64,000 bases of DNA from Streptomyces caeruleatus (GTDB lineage Bacteria > Actinomycetota > Actinomycetes > Streptomycetales > Streptomycetaceae), in the NCBI RefSeq assembly GCF_001514235.1, contig NZ_KQ948928.1, positions 434,001 to 498,000 of the forward strand, in the 5' to 3' direction. Below are positions 54,415-63,297 of this stretch, piece by piece. The stretch's first letter is position 1. Each line of letters opens with the position of its first letter. A program made the position numbers and the translations under genes. The notes below the pieces were generated by a model. It saw only the letters and a program-made list of their open reading frames with translations, was not told the origin of the DNA and made no database searches.

Positions 54415-55743
54415 ATGCGCGTCAACAGAATCAGCCGTGCCCGCAGGCGGGCGGCCCTCGGTCTGTCCCTGGCGGCGCTGGCCGCCGGCGCGACGGCCGG
54501 GGCGGGACCGGCCGCGGCGCACCCCAAGGCGGCCGCCGCCCCGGCCCCCAACTGCAGCGCGGCCTACCGCATCGAGCAGAAGCTCTCCACCGGCACCACC
54601 TGGCGGATGTGCTGGCGCTTCAACAGCACCTCCGGTGTCGTCCTGGAGGACATCTCCTACCAGCCGCCCGGCGAGGCCAAGCCGATCAAGGTCCTCAACA
54701 GCGCCAAGCTGGCCCAGATCCATGTGCCGTACGACGACGGCAACGCCGAGTACAACGACGTCACCGAGTACAACTTCGGCAACGGCCTGCTGAACATGAA
54801 GCCCGCCGAATGCCCCGGCGGCACCATCAAGACGGTCAAGGTCCGCGAGCCCATGTACTCCGCCTCGCAGGACGTCAAGGGCCTGTGCGCCACGACGCGT
54901 TCGCGCGGCCACGCGTACCACCTGCAGACCGAGCCGCCGAACGGGAACGTCGGCAAGAGCTACCAGGCCCAGGGCAAGGACCTGCTGCTCTACACCGTCA
55001 ACAAGGTGAGCTGGTACGAGTACATCACCGAGTGGCGGTTCCAGGACGACGGCACCATGACCATGAACGTCGGCGCGACCGGCAGCCTCGCCCCGGAGGA
55101 CTACGACTCCGGTGACGGCCGGGGCTGGCCCATCGGCAAGGGCGCCAAGGACTACGCCGACAGCCACAGCCACAACGTCTTCTGGCGGCTCGACTTCGGC
55201 CTCGACGGCTCCTCCAAGACCCGTGTCGAGCAGTACGACTCGAAGGTCAGCCCGGCCGCGGGCGACCGGGGCCCGACCAACAAGACGACACTCACGAAGG
55301 TCACCAAGGAACTCGCGGGCGACGCCAAGAACATGCGCTGGTGGCGGGTGGTCAGCCAGTCGGGCAAGAACAAGGACGGGCACGCGCGCTCGTACGAGCT
55401 CGTCCCGGGCGCCCAGACCAAGTATCCGGGCCGCCCCTTCACCAACCACGACGTGTACTTCACCGAGTACAACAAGTGCGAGCAGTACGCCAGCGGCAAC
55501 CTGGGCGCCTGCGCCACCGGACACCCCGACTCCGTCGACAAGTGGGTCAACGGGCAGTCCCTCACCCACCCCGTCGTCTGGATGAACGTGGGCTTCCACC
55601 ACATCGTGCGGGACGAGGACCAGCAGCCGATGCCGGTCCACTGGCAGGGCTTCTCGATCGCCCCGCGTGACGTGACCGCTATGAATCCGCTCACTCCGGC
55701 GGACCTCAAGGGCATCAACGGGCACGTCGGCCGGGACAGTTGA
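54415..55743 (+). CDS. Copper amine oxidase catalytic-domain protein, exported
   Basis: A 442-aa protein: signal peptide (ALAAGATAGAGPAAAH), then a domain matching only the C-terminal catalytic part of copper amine oxidases. Copper ligands H251, H253 (DSHSHNVFWRLDF) and H395 or H396 (GFHHIVRDEDQQPMP) are present. The candidate topaquinone tyrosine is Y201 in VSWYEYITEW, where the normally invariant preceding Asn is Trp. The usual FDxG base motif is not obvious. The missing N-terminal domains appear to be encoded by the gene just before it. Substrate and activity are uncertain. Confidence 0.82.
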   Translation: MRVNRISRARRRAALGLSLAALAAGATAGAGPAAAHPKAAAAPAPNCSAAYRIEQKLSTGTTWRMCWRFNSTSGVVLEDISYQPPGEAKPIKVLNSAKLAQIHVPYDDGNAEYNDVTEYNFGNGLLNMKPAECPGGTIKTVKVREPMYSASQDVKGLCATTRSRGHAYHLQTEPPNGNVGKSYQAQGKDLLLYTVNKVSWYEYITEWRFQDDGTMTMNVGATGSLAPEDYDSGDGRGWPIGKGAKDYADSHSHNVFWRLDFGLDGSSKTRVEQYDSKVSPAAGDRGPTNKTTLTKVTKELAGDAKNMRWWRVVSQSGKNKDGHARSYELVPGAQTKYPGRPFTNHDVYFTEYNKCEQYASGNLGACATGHPDSVDKWVNGQSLTHPVVWMNVGFHHIVRDEDQQPMPVHWQGFSIAPRDVTAMNPLTPADLKGINGHVGRDS

Positions 55744-55845
55744 GAAACGACCCTGTCCATCCGGCTGCACCGCCCGCCGCTCCCGGAGTACCCTTCCTTG
55801 ATCGTTGGGACGGGGATGCTCGGGGGAGCGGAAGGCGGTGCGCGG

Positions 55846-57084
55846 GTGGGCTCGGGAGGGCTGGAGTTGCCCCCTGGTGACGAGGGTCACGAGGGGAACT
55901 CCGCAGACGTCCCGCCCGGCACGGTGTCCCTGGCCCGGCCGATGGAGACCAGCTCCATCGGCCCGGAGCTGGACTGGGACACCGAGGCCTGGCTCGAGGT
56001 ACGCACCCGCGCCCAGCGCGCCGGCCGGGCCTACATCTGGCTGAACCTCGTCGAACAGCGGCTGCGCGCGGTCGTGGCCGCTGTCGTGCGCCCCATCTAC
56101 GAACCCGTCCACGGCGACGACTGGGTGGTCGCGGCGGCGGGACCGGCCGGCCAGGAGTGGGTGCAGCGGGCGGTCGCCGTACGCGAAGTCAGCCGCCGCA
56201 AGGGCTACTTGCTGGACCCGGCCGACGACAACGTCCTCAGCTTCCTCACGCTGCCGCAGCTGCGCGAGCTGATGGTGCAGCACTGGCCGTGCTTCGAGCC
56301 GTACGTCGACGACCGCCGGGACGTCGAACTCGCCCTGGACGAGCTCGAAGTGACCCGCAACGTCGTCTCCCGCAACCGCGCCCTGTCCGAGGCGGTCCTC
56401 AACCAGGCCGAACGGGCCTCGGCGCGGCTGCTGGAGATCCTCGGCACGGGCGGAGACGTGCCGTCGGCGCGCCGGCTGCCCATCGACGCCGTCGAGGACC
56501 TGGTCGGCGACCGGTACGCCGACGTGGTCGCCGTGCACCCCGACCGGGTGCGGCTGCTGCGCCAGTTCCCGGCCGAGGACATCTTCGGCGGCGCCCGCAG
56601 GCTCGACGCCATCGGCATCGGCCTCAACCTGCTCGTGCAGAACTTCTCCGGCCGTCGGCTGGTGCGGCTGGCCGAGTCCGGCTGCCGGGTGCGGCTGCTG
56701 TTCCTGAACCCGGCCTCCAGCGCGGTCAAGCGGCGCGAACGCGAACTCGGCATCAAGCGCGGCGAGCTGAGCCGCGCCGTCGAGATGAACATCCTGCACA
56801 TGCGCCGGGTCCGGTCGCGGCTGCGGGACCCGGGCGCGTTCGAGATCCAGGTCTTCGACGAGACGCCCCGCTTCACCGCCTACCTCGTGGACGGCGACGG
56901 CTCCGACGGCATCGCGGTCGTGCAGACCTATCTGCGCCGGATGCGCGGACTGGAGGCGCCGGTCCTGGTGCTGCGCAACGGCAGCCGGGTGGTCAAGTCG
57001 GACGAGATGGACGAAGGCGGGCTTTTCCCCACGTATCGCGAGGAGTTCGAGCTCATGTGGGCGGATTCGCGACCTGTGTCCTGA
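55846..57084 (+). CDS. SAV2148-family HEPN-domain protein
   Basis: A 412-aa actinomycete-specific protein. A short acidic leader (LELPPGDEGHEG) is followed by a mostly helical domain (SIGPELDWDTEAW to ASARLLEILG) and a second domain with GGARRLDAIGIGLNLLVQ and LAESGCRVRLLFLNP that resembles phospholipase-D-like folds. The family is named for S. avermitilis SAV2148 and assigned a HEPN domain; no RxxxxH motif was confirmed here. GTG 55846 is used because homologous N-termini begin there; ATG 55816 is possible. Function unknown; monocistronic. Confidence 0.8.
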   Translation: MGSGGLELPPGDEGHEGNSADVPPGTVSLARPMETSSIGPELDWDTEAWLEVRTRAQRAGRAYIWLNLVEQRLRAVVAAVVRPIYEPVHGDDWVVAAAGPAGQEWVQRAVAVREVSRRKGYLLDPADDNVLSFLTLPQLRELMVQHWPCFEPYVDDRRDVELALDELEVTRNVVSRNRALSEAVLNQAERASARLLEILGTGGDVPSARRLPIDAVEDLVGDRYADVVAVHPDRVRLLRQFPAEDIFGGARRLDAIGIGLNLLVQNFSGRRLVRLAESGCRVRLLFLNPASSAVKRRERELGIKRGELSRAVEMNILHMRRVRSRLRDPGAFEIQVFDETPRFTAYLVDGDGSDGIAVVQTYLRRMRGLEAPVLVLRNGSRVVKSDEMDEGGLFPTYREEFELMWADSRPVS

Positions 57085-57199
57085 ACCCGTGTCCTGAACC
57101 GTCCCACGGGCCAAGCGGAACGCGGTCCTCTGATTGTCAGTGGCCCATGGGAAGGTGGAGACCACTGGGGGAACGCACCACCAAGAAGGGGGACCGCCC

Positions 57200-57934
57200 A
57201 TGGGCTGGCACCGTGAGCTGCTGATCGGCTTCGACCTGGAGACGACCGGGACAGATCCGCGCGAGGCGCGCATCGTCACCGCCGCCGTGATCGAGGTCCG
57301 GGACGGGCAGCCCCTGGGGCGCAAGGAGTGGCTCGCCGATCCGGGCGTCGAGATCCCGGCGGACGCGGTCGCGGTCCACGGCATCAGCAACGAACGCGCG
57401 ACCGCCGAGGGCCGCCCCGCCGACCAGGTCGCGGACGCCGTCGCGGACGTCCTGGTGGCCTACTGGAAGACGGGCGTGCCGGTCGTCGCCTACAACGCGG
57501 CCTTCGACCTGAGCCTGCTCTCCGCAGAACTGCGGCGCTACGGACTGCCGTCCCTGCGCGACCGACTGGGCGGCCGGGACCCCGCCCCGGTCATCGACCC
57601 GTACACCATCGACCGCTGGGCCGACCGCTACCGCCGCGGCAAGCGCAACCTCGAAGCGGTCTGCCGGGAGTACGGCATCGCACTCGACGCCGCCCACGAC
57701 GCCTGCGCCGACGCCCTCGCCGCGGCCCGGCTGGCCTGTGCGATAGGCGGCCGCCACCCCAAGATCGCGGCCCTCGGCCCGGCGGAGCTGCACCTGCGCC
57801 AGATCGAGTGGTACGCCGAGTGGGCGGCGGACTTCCAGAGCTTCCTGCGCCGCAAGGGCGACGCGACCGCGGTGGTCGACGGCACCTGGCCGCTGAGGGA
57901 GCCGGCCGGCGAGACGGCGGGGGAGACCGTCTGA
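57200..57934 (+). CDS. DEDDh 3'-5' exonuclease (DnaQ-like)
   Basis: A 244-aa exonuclease. Exo I is FDLETTGTDP, Exo II is AYNAAFDLSLL, and Exo III is HDACADALAAARL with the DEDDh histidine. These define the epsilon-subunit-like family. It has no polymerase or BRCT domain. The likely role is DNA or RNA 3'-end trimming in repair. The ATG has AAGGGGGA six bases upstream. Confidence 0.92.
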   Translation: MGWHRELLIGFDLETTGTDPREARIVTAAVIEVRDGQPLGRKEWLADPGVEIPADAVAVHGISNERATAEGRPADQVADAVADVLVAYWKTGVPVVAYNAAFDLSLLSAELRRYGLPSLRDRLGGRDPAPVIDPYTIDRWADRYRRGKRNLEAVCREYGIALDAAHDACADALAAARLACAIGGRHPKIAALGPAELHLRQIEWYAEWAADFQSFLRRKGDATAVVDGTWPLREPAGETAGETV

Positions 57935-57988
57935 GCACAGGGCACCGCATGCCCTGTGCCCTCCCGAGACCTCTCGGCGAGCCCGCCC

Positions 57989-58531
57989 TCACACCCGGGG
58001 CGGCCCGGGCTCCTGTGCTGCCGGCCCCGCGACGCGCTCGATGCGGGGCTTGGCCAGCCGCTCGTAGTCCGCTCCCGAGATGAGCAGGGAGCGGTCCAGG
58101 CGGGCCGCGTTGAAGTACAGCTTCGGCTGGGCCACGACATCCGGGTCGGCGACCACCTCGAGGTCGTCGTCGAAGCTGAACGGCAGAACCGTGCCCGGGA
58201 CGGCACGGGCCAGCCGCTCGGCCGTGTCCGCGTCGCTGAAACCGACGTAGCGCGCGTCGAACAGCGCCCGGACGGCGTCCAGGTCCACCCGGCGGTCCCC
58301 GGGGACGACCGCGAGGACATGACGGGTCGTGCGCCGGTCCACCTTGACCCGCAGCACGATGCACTTCGCGGCCTCGGAGGCCGGGTGCCCGCGCAGCGCG
58401 CAGACGGCCTCGGTGGAGCCCTCGGGCTCGTGGTCGATGAGGCGGTAGTCGACGCGGGAGGAGTCGAGCAGGGAGATCAGGTGCCCGTAAGTGTCGTGGT
58501 GGGCGGTGCCGTCGTCGGGGCGGTCGGGCAT
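57989..58531 (-). CDS. YbaK/ProX-like aminoacyl-tRNA deacylase
   Basis: A 180-aa YbaK-type domain: VDYRLIDHEPEGSTEAVCALRGH, ASEAAKCIVLRVK (conserved lysine), and the ligand-pocket GTVLPFSFDD. Family members remove misacylated amino acids from tRNA. The ATG at 58531 lies inside the end of the EamA gene, giving a 55-bp overlap on the same strand in another frame. Translation of the two is probably coupled. Confidence 0.85.
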   Translation of the reverse strand: MPDRPDDGTAHHDTYGHLISLLDSSRVDYRLIDHEPEGSTEAVCALRGHPASEAAKCIVLRVKVDRRTTRHVLAVVPGDRRVDLDAVRALFDARYVGFSDADTAERLARAVPGTVLPFSFDDDLEVVADPDVVAQPKLYFNAARLDRSLLISGADYERLAKPRIERVAGPAAQEPGPPRV

Positions 58532-59559
58532 GCGGAGTCCTTGTCGAGGGGGTGGGTCGAGATACGGGACGAGGTGTGTGGCGGGAGGGACGGTGAGGGC
58601 AGCGCGGGGTCGGGGCCAGGGTCGGGGCCAGGGTCGGGCCCGGGGTCGGGTGCGGCGCGGTGCGCGCGCTCCACCGCCTGCCCCCAGTACGTGCCGGCGA
58701 CCATCAGAGCCGCCCCGAGGCCGGTCAGCGCGGTGAGGTGGTCGCCGCCGAGGGCCACGCCGACCGCGACGGCCCACACCGGCTCGGTGCCCAGCAGCAG
58801 ACTGGCCCGGCTGGCGGACGTGCGCTGCACCGCCCAGGTCTGCGCCAGGAAGGCGAACACACTGCAGAACAGGGCGAGATAGACCAGCTGGGCCCAGGTC
58901 GCCGGGTCCGCGTGGACCAGTGTCGGCAGGTCGAGGACGGCGACCGGCAGGAACAGGGCCGTGCCGACGAGGGTCTGCACCGTCGTCAGCTGGAGCGGGC
59001 GGACCGCCCGGCCGGCGGTGAGGCGGCCGACCAGGACGACATGCCCGGCCCGGATCACCGCTGCGCCGAGCATCAGCAGATCGCCGAGGCGCGGCGCGTG
59101 GAAGCCGTTGCCCGACATCAGCAGCCCGACGGCCAGGACGCACAGGCCGGTCGCGGCGAAGAACGCGGCAGGCGGCGCGCCGCGGTGGCCGCCGCGGTCG
59201 AGGAGCGGGGTGAGGACGATGGTCAGGCTGATGATGAGGCCGGCGTTGGCGGCGCTGGTGTGGGCGACGCCGTACGTCTCCACGACCAGGACCGCCGCCT
59301 GGGTCACCCCCAGGGGCACACCGGCCCGCAGCTCGTCACGCGCCCACCGGCGAGCCCCGCCCCGCCGGGAGGCGACCAGACCGAGACAGGCGAGCGCGGA
59401 GAGGGCGTAGCGGGCGAACAGCACCAGCAGGACGGGCAGCGCGGCCGTCGCCGTCTGGGCGGACAGATAGCTGGAACCCCAGACGAGCGCGACAAGGAGG
59501 AGTACCGCATCGGTACGGCGGACGTCGGACACCCGCCTACGGTGCACCGGAAGCTCCAT
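58477..59559 (-). CDS. EamA/DMT-family exporter with Asp-Pro-Gly repeat tail
   Basis: A 360-aa transporter with ten predicted helices in two EamA repeats (ALVWGSSYLSAQTATAALPVL and, in the second, LAQTWAVQRTSASRASLLLGTEPVWAV). The last 60 residues are non-membrane and start with four DPGP units encoded by a 12-bp GC repeat (about 58604-58650). This tail is read through the start of the YbaK-like gene. ATG 59559 or GTG 59574 may be the start. Divergent from a LysR gene, its likely regulator. Confidence 0.87.
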   Translation of the reverse strand: MELPVHRRRVSDVRRTDAVLLLVALVWGSSYLSAQTATAALPVLLVLFARYALSALACLGLVASRRGGARRWARDELRAGVPLGVTQAAVLVVETYGVAHTSAANAGLIISLTIVLTPLLDRGGHRGAPPAAFFAATGLCVLAVGLLMSGNGFHAPRLGDLLMLGAAVIRAGHVVLVGRLTAGRAVRPLQLTTVQTLVGTALFLPVAVLDLPTLVHADPATWAQLVYLALFCSVFAFLAQTWAVQRTSASRASLLLGTEPVWAVAVGVALGGDHLTALTGLGAALMVAGTYWGQAVERAHRAAPDPGPDPGPDPGPDPALPSPSLPPHTSSRISTHPLDKDSACPTAPTTAPPTTTLTGT

Positions 59560-59577
59560 GAAGCCCAGTACCACCTT

Positions 59578-59594
59578 CTAAAACGATCATTTAG
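59578..59594. promoter_or_regulatory. LysR-type operator candidate
   Basis: CTAAA, seven bases with central GATC, TTTAG: a perfect 5-bp-arm dyad, AT-rich in a GC-rich genome. It lies in the 64-bp gap between the EamA exporter and the divergent LysR gene and overlaps both candidate promoters. Confidence 0.6.
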
Positions 59595-59623
59595 CGGCAC
59601 TACATCGTCCCTACACTGACGCC

Positions 59624-60529
59624 ATGGACGAACGCCAGTTGCGGATCCTGCGGGAGCTCGGCGAACTGGGCAGTGTCACGGCGGTCGCCGACGCGCTGCT
59701 GGTGACGCCGTCGGCGATCTCCCAGCAGCTACGGCTGCTCCAGCGCGCGATCCCGGTGCCGCTCACCGAGCGGCAGGGCCGTCGGCTGGTCCTCACCGAC
59801 GCCGGACAGGCGCTGGCCGGCGCGGCCGTGGAGGTGGAGACGGCGCTCGCGCGGGCCCGGCACACCGTCGAGGGGTTCCTCGGGCAGCCGGACGCGGAGG
59901 TGTCGGTGGCGGCGTTCCACAGCGCGGGCTCCGCCTTCTTCCCGCTGCTGCTGCGCGCGCTCGCCGGGCCGGGCCGGCCGGTGCCGAGGCTCGCCGACGA
60001 GGACGTGCCGCAGGAGGACTTCCCGCGCCTGACCAGGGAGTACGACATCGTCCTCGCCCACCGTCTGGAGCACGCCCCGCCCTGGCCGGACACGGTGGCC
60101 ACGACGACGCTGCTGCGCGAGCCGCTCGATGTCGCCATGCCCGCCGACCATCCGCTGGCCGCCAAGCGCCGCGTCACCCCGCGTGACGTGGCCGACGAAC
60201 CGTGGATCACCGTGCACGACGGTTTCCCGGTGCTCGCCGTCATCGAGGCCATCGCCGCGGCGGCCGGCCGCCGCCCCCATCTCGCCCACCGCATCAACGA
60301 GTTCGCGGTGGTGGCCGAGGCGGTGGCGGCCGGGGGCGGCATCGCCCTGATCCCGCGCTGGACGATGCGCCCGCATCCGGCGCTGGTCCTGAAGCCGCTG
60401 AGCGGAGTCCAGGCCAGGCGACACATCGACGCGCTCTACCGCCCCGAACGCACGGCCCGTACAGCCGTCCGCACCGTCCTCACCGAGCTGAGCCACGCCG
60501 CGCGCACCATCCGCGACGCGGGGCCATGA
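59624..60529 (+). CDS. LysR-family transcriptional regulator
   Basis: A 301-aa LysR regulator whose HTH (GSVTAVADALLVTPSAISQQLRLLQ) starts directly after MDERQLRIL. The effector domain has SVAAFHSAGSAFFP, VAMPADHPLAAK and AVAAGGGIALIPR. It faces the EamA exporter gene across a short region with a dyad, the standard layout for control of an exporter by its substrate. A phosphotransferase gene follows 34 bp after the stop. Confidence 0.9.
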   Translation: MDERQLRILRELGELGSVTAVADALLVTPSAISQQLRLLQRAIPVPLTERQGRRLVLTDAGQALAGAAVEVETALARARHTVEGFLGQPDAEVSVAAFHSAGSAFFPLLLRALAGPGRPVPRLADEDVPQEDFPRLTREYDIVLAHRLEHAPPWPDTVATTTLLREPLDVAMPADHPLAAKRRVTPRDVADEPWITVHDGFPVLAVIEAIAAAAGRRPHLAHRINEFAVVAEAVAAGGGIALIPRWTMRPHPALVLKPLSGVQARRHIDALYRPERTARTAVRTVLTELSHAARTIRDAGP

Positions 60530-60563
60530 GTGCCTGTCGCTCCACAGCGGTAGCGTGATCGGC

Positions 60564-61364
60564 ATGACGGCTGAGGGCGAGGCACTGGTCGGCGGCATGG
60601 CGAACGCGGGGGCGGTCTTCCGCCGCGGTGCTCTGGTGGAGCGTCCGGCGCCGCGCAACGCACCCGCCCTGCACGCCTATCTCCTCGCGTTGAAGAAGCA
60701 CGGTTTCGACGCGGCGCCCACCCCTGTCGGTCTCACCGAGGACGGCCGTGAGCAACTGACCTTCATCGTCGGCGACGTGGCTCTGCCGCCGTTCCAGGAC
60801 CGGGTGATGACGAGAACCGCTCTGGAGTCGGTGGGGCGCCTGCTGCGGCGCCTGCATGAGACCAGCGCGGCCGTCGGGGTCGACTCCCGTGCCGGTTGGA
60901 CCGGGGACCTGGCCGACCCGGAGGGCGGAACGATGCTCTGCCACAACGACGTGTGCCCGGAGAACGTCGTCTTCCGTGACGGCCGTGCCATCGCCCTGAT
61001 CGATTTCGACCTGGCGGCCCCGGGCCGTCCCCTCTGGGACGTCGCCATGACCGCCCGCTACTGGGTGCCGATGCTCGATCCCGCGTCTGCGGCCGGTTTC
61101 TATCCCGCGGGGCTGGATGCGCCGGCGCGGCTGCGGATCCTCGCCGACGGCTACGGTCTCTCACCGCGGGACCGCGCCGGCTTGCCCGGCGTCGTGGAGC
61201 AGGCCACCGAGGTCTGCCGGGCCTTCGTGGCCCGCCGTGTGGCTGACGGCGACGCGGTCTATGTCCGGGCGCTGGCCGAGCGCGGTGGATGGGAACGCTG
61301 GGATCGTGTGCGGACCTGGCTGGCGGAGCGCCGCGAGACGTTCACGGCCGCGTTGCTGGACTGA
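60564..61364 (+). CDS. Aminoglycoside phosphotransferase-family kinase
   Basis: A 266-aa APH-fold kinase with an intact catalytic loop, MLCHNDVCPENVVF (Asp129, Asn134), and metal-binding IDFD. It should phosphorylate a small molecule; the substrate is unknown, and resistance cannot be assumed. It contrasts with the degenerate relative at 40342. ATG 60564 is used; GTG 60555 is possible. It could be co-transcribed with the LysR gene before it. Confidence 0.85.
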   Translation: MTAEGEALVGGMANAGAVFRRGALVERPAPRNAPALHAYLLALKKHGFDAAPTPVGLTEDGREQLTFIVGDVALPPFQDRVMTRTALESVGRLLRRLHETSAAVGVDSRAGWTGDLADPEGGTMLCHNDVCPENVVFRDGRAIALIDFDLAAPGRPLWDVAMTARYWVPMLDPASAAGFYPAGLDAPARLRILADGYGLSPRDRAGLPGVVEQATEVCRAFVARRVADGDAVYVRALAERGGWERWDRVRTWLAERRETFTAALLD

Positions 61365-61377
61365 CCGGTCCAGGCGT

Positions 61378-62439
61378 TCAGGCGAGGAGTTCGGCGAGTT
61401 GGGCCATCTCGCTGGGCGGGTCGATCACCGGTTGGATGAGGAGCTCGTCGACGCCTGCCTGTTCCAGGGCGGTGATGCGGGTGCGGAGGTCGTCGCGGGT
61501 GCCGACGAGGGCCAGGCTGTTCATCAGCGAGGGAAGGACCAGGTCCCGGTCCTGTGGTGCGATGCGTCCGAGGTAGTTGGGATAGAGCTTGGTGTACCGG
61601 TCCGGCGCGGTGGCGGTGGTGCCACGCCGGTCGAGGAGTTGCCGCACCGCCTCGCGTGCGTCGGGGCCGAGTTGCGCGGCGAAGGCGGGGGTGTCGGCGG
61701 CGAAGTCCAGCAGCGACAGGACGAGGTGACCGGTCGTGTCCCGGGCCGCGTCGCTGTCGGCGTCCTCGTGGTCGCGCAGCAGGTGGAGCGCGGTGACCAC
61801 GTAGGAGTTCGGGGGTGAGTCGGGTGAGTCGGGGTCGTGGAGCGTGCCGTGGGCGGATTGGCGGCGGGCGTCGTGCAGCGCGTGCCAGGCGGTGGGGTCG
61901 AGCAGGCCGAAGGAGATGAGGCCGGAACCGCGGCGCCCGGCGACGGCGGCGGCTTGGGGCCCGAGCGCGGCCACGACGAACTCGATCGGATCGGTGGTGT
62001 TCACCTGCGCCCCGGCGTGCAGGAACCGGATGCCGCGGACCCGGTTCCCCTCGCGGTACTCGGTCGGGCGCCCGGCACACAGGTCCTGGAGTGCCGCGGT
62101 GAAGTTCTCCAGCGCGGCCGTCGTGGTCGGCGGCATGCCCAGCGTGCGCCGGGCGGTGTTTCCGGTGCCGACCCCGCAGCTGATCCGGCCCGGTGCCAGG
62201 GCATTGAGGCTGGCGAAGGCGCTCGCCGCGGCCGGGGCCGAGCGCAACGCCGGTGAGGTCACGCCGACACCGAGCCGGATACGACGGGTGGCCTTCGCGC
62301 ACAGGCTCAGGGCGACGAAGGGGTCCCCGTGGACCATCGGGGTGTCATTGACCCAGAAGCTGTGCAGGCCCAACTCCTCGGCCCGCACGGCGAGGTCCTC
62401 CACACCGGGCTGCGCGGCGACCACGACGCCTGCACGCAT
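61378..62439 (-). CDS. LLM-class F420-dependent oxidoreductase
   Basis: A 353-aa luciferase-like monooxygenase-fold protein (F420-dependent reductase type): GLHSFWVNDTP, TRRIRLGVGVTSPALRSA, APGRISCGVGTGNTARR and the terminal AGVDELLIQPV. Streptomyces makes F420, so it is the likelier cofactor than FMN. The ATG at 62439 has GGAGG at close spacing; an upstream start at 62466 is weaker. Reaction unknown. Convergent with the phosphotransferase gene. Confidence 0.87.
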   Translation of the reverse strand: MRAGVVVAAQPGVEDLAVRAEELGLHSFWVNDTPMVHGDPFVALSLCAKATRRIRLGVGVTSPALRSAPAAASAFASLNALAPGRISCGVGTGNTARRTLGMPPTTTAALENFTAALQDLCAGRPTEYREGNRVRGIRFLHAGAQVNTTDPIEFVVAALGPQAAAVAGRRGSGLISFGLLDPTAWHALHDARRQSAHGTLHDPDSPDSPPNSYVVTALHLLRDHEDADSDAARDTTGHLVLSLLDFAADTPAFAAQLGPDAREAVRQLLDRRGTTATAPDRYTKLYPNYLGRIAPQDRDLVLPSLMNSLALVGTRDDLRTRITALEQAGVDELLIQPVIDPPSEMAQLAELLA

Positions 62440-62592
62440 CAGACCTCCAAGGGACGAGGCTCGCATCGAGCCTGCTCATGCTGGCAGGTCCCGGGGCCGA
62501 AGCCCATGGCCGTGCCGCCGCCCGCGCAGCCACCAGGACGCGGCGCTTTCCGTCGTAGGCTGAATCCCGCACATGAGGGACAGGAGGCCGAG

Positions 62593-63279
62593 GTGGCCGA
62601 GACGGCGCTGACCGAGACGACGGTGGCCGAGGTGCTGGCCGAACTGGCCGGGCTCGACGACCTGAAGATCCGCGCGGTGAACGAGAAGCACGGCGACGAT
62701 CACGGTGTGAACCTCGGCAAGCTGCGCGCCCTCGCGAAGCGGCTGAAGACGCAGCAGGAGCTCGCGCGCCGGCTCTGGGCGACCGAGGACACCGCGGCCC
62801 GGCTGCTGGCGCTGCTGATCTGCCGCCCGAAGGCGTTCGAGCGCGACGAGCTGGACAGCATGCTGCGCGACGCACGCACCCCCAAGGTGCACGACTGGCT
62901 CGTGAACTACGTGGTGAAGAAGAGCCCGCACTCCGAGGAGCTGCGCGTGGCCTGGTTCGCCGACCCCGATCCCGTCGTCGCCGGCGCCGGCTGGGCGCTG
63001 ACCACCGAACGCGTGGCGAAGAAGCCCACGGGCCTCGACCTCCCGGGACTGCTCGACACCATCGAGGCGGAGATGAAGGACGCCCCGGACCGTCTCCAGT
63101 GGGCGATGAACCACTGCCTGGCGCAGATCGGGATCGAGCACGCCGAGTACCGCGGCCGTGCCCTCGCCATCGGCGAGCGCCTGGAGGTGCTCAAGGACTA
63201 CCCGACGTCCCCGGGCTGCACGTCACCGTTCGCGCCGGTCTGGATCACCGAGATGGTGCGCCGGAAGAACGACACGTAG
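62593..63279 (+). CDS. AlkD-like DNA alkylation repair protein
   Basis: A 228-aa all-helical HEAT-like protein of the AlkD/DNA-alkylation-repair family: NEKHGDDHGVNLGKLRALAKRL, then repeats ending in VAWFADPDPVVAGAGWAL and CLAQIGIEHAEYRGRAL. AlkD-type glycosylases excise N3- and N7-alkylpurines. The GTG at 62593 has GGAGG five bases upstream and is clearly better than upstream in-frame starts. Confidence 0.87.
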   Translation: MAETALTETTVAEVLAELAGLDDLKIRAVNEKHGDDHGVNLGKLRALAKRLKTQQELARRLWATEDTAARLLALLICRPKAFERDELDSMLRDARTPKVHDWLVNYVVKKSPHSEELRVAWFADPDPVVAGAGWALTTERVAKKPTGLDLPGLLDTIEAEMKDAPDRLQWAMNHCLAQIGIEHAEYRGRALAIGERLEVLKDYPTSPGCTSPFAPVWITEMVRRKNDT

Positions 63280-63297
63280 GCACGGCGCGGTTCGCGC

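Noticed and set aside
54142..57390. Minus-strand open frame of 1082 codons
   Set aside because: It spans three well-supported plus-strand genes and their gaps; composition is typical of antisense frames in high-GC DNA.
60564..61364. Aminoglycoside resistance gene
   Set aside because: The APH fold is shared by many metabolic kinases; nothing points to an antibiotic substrate.
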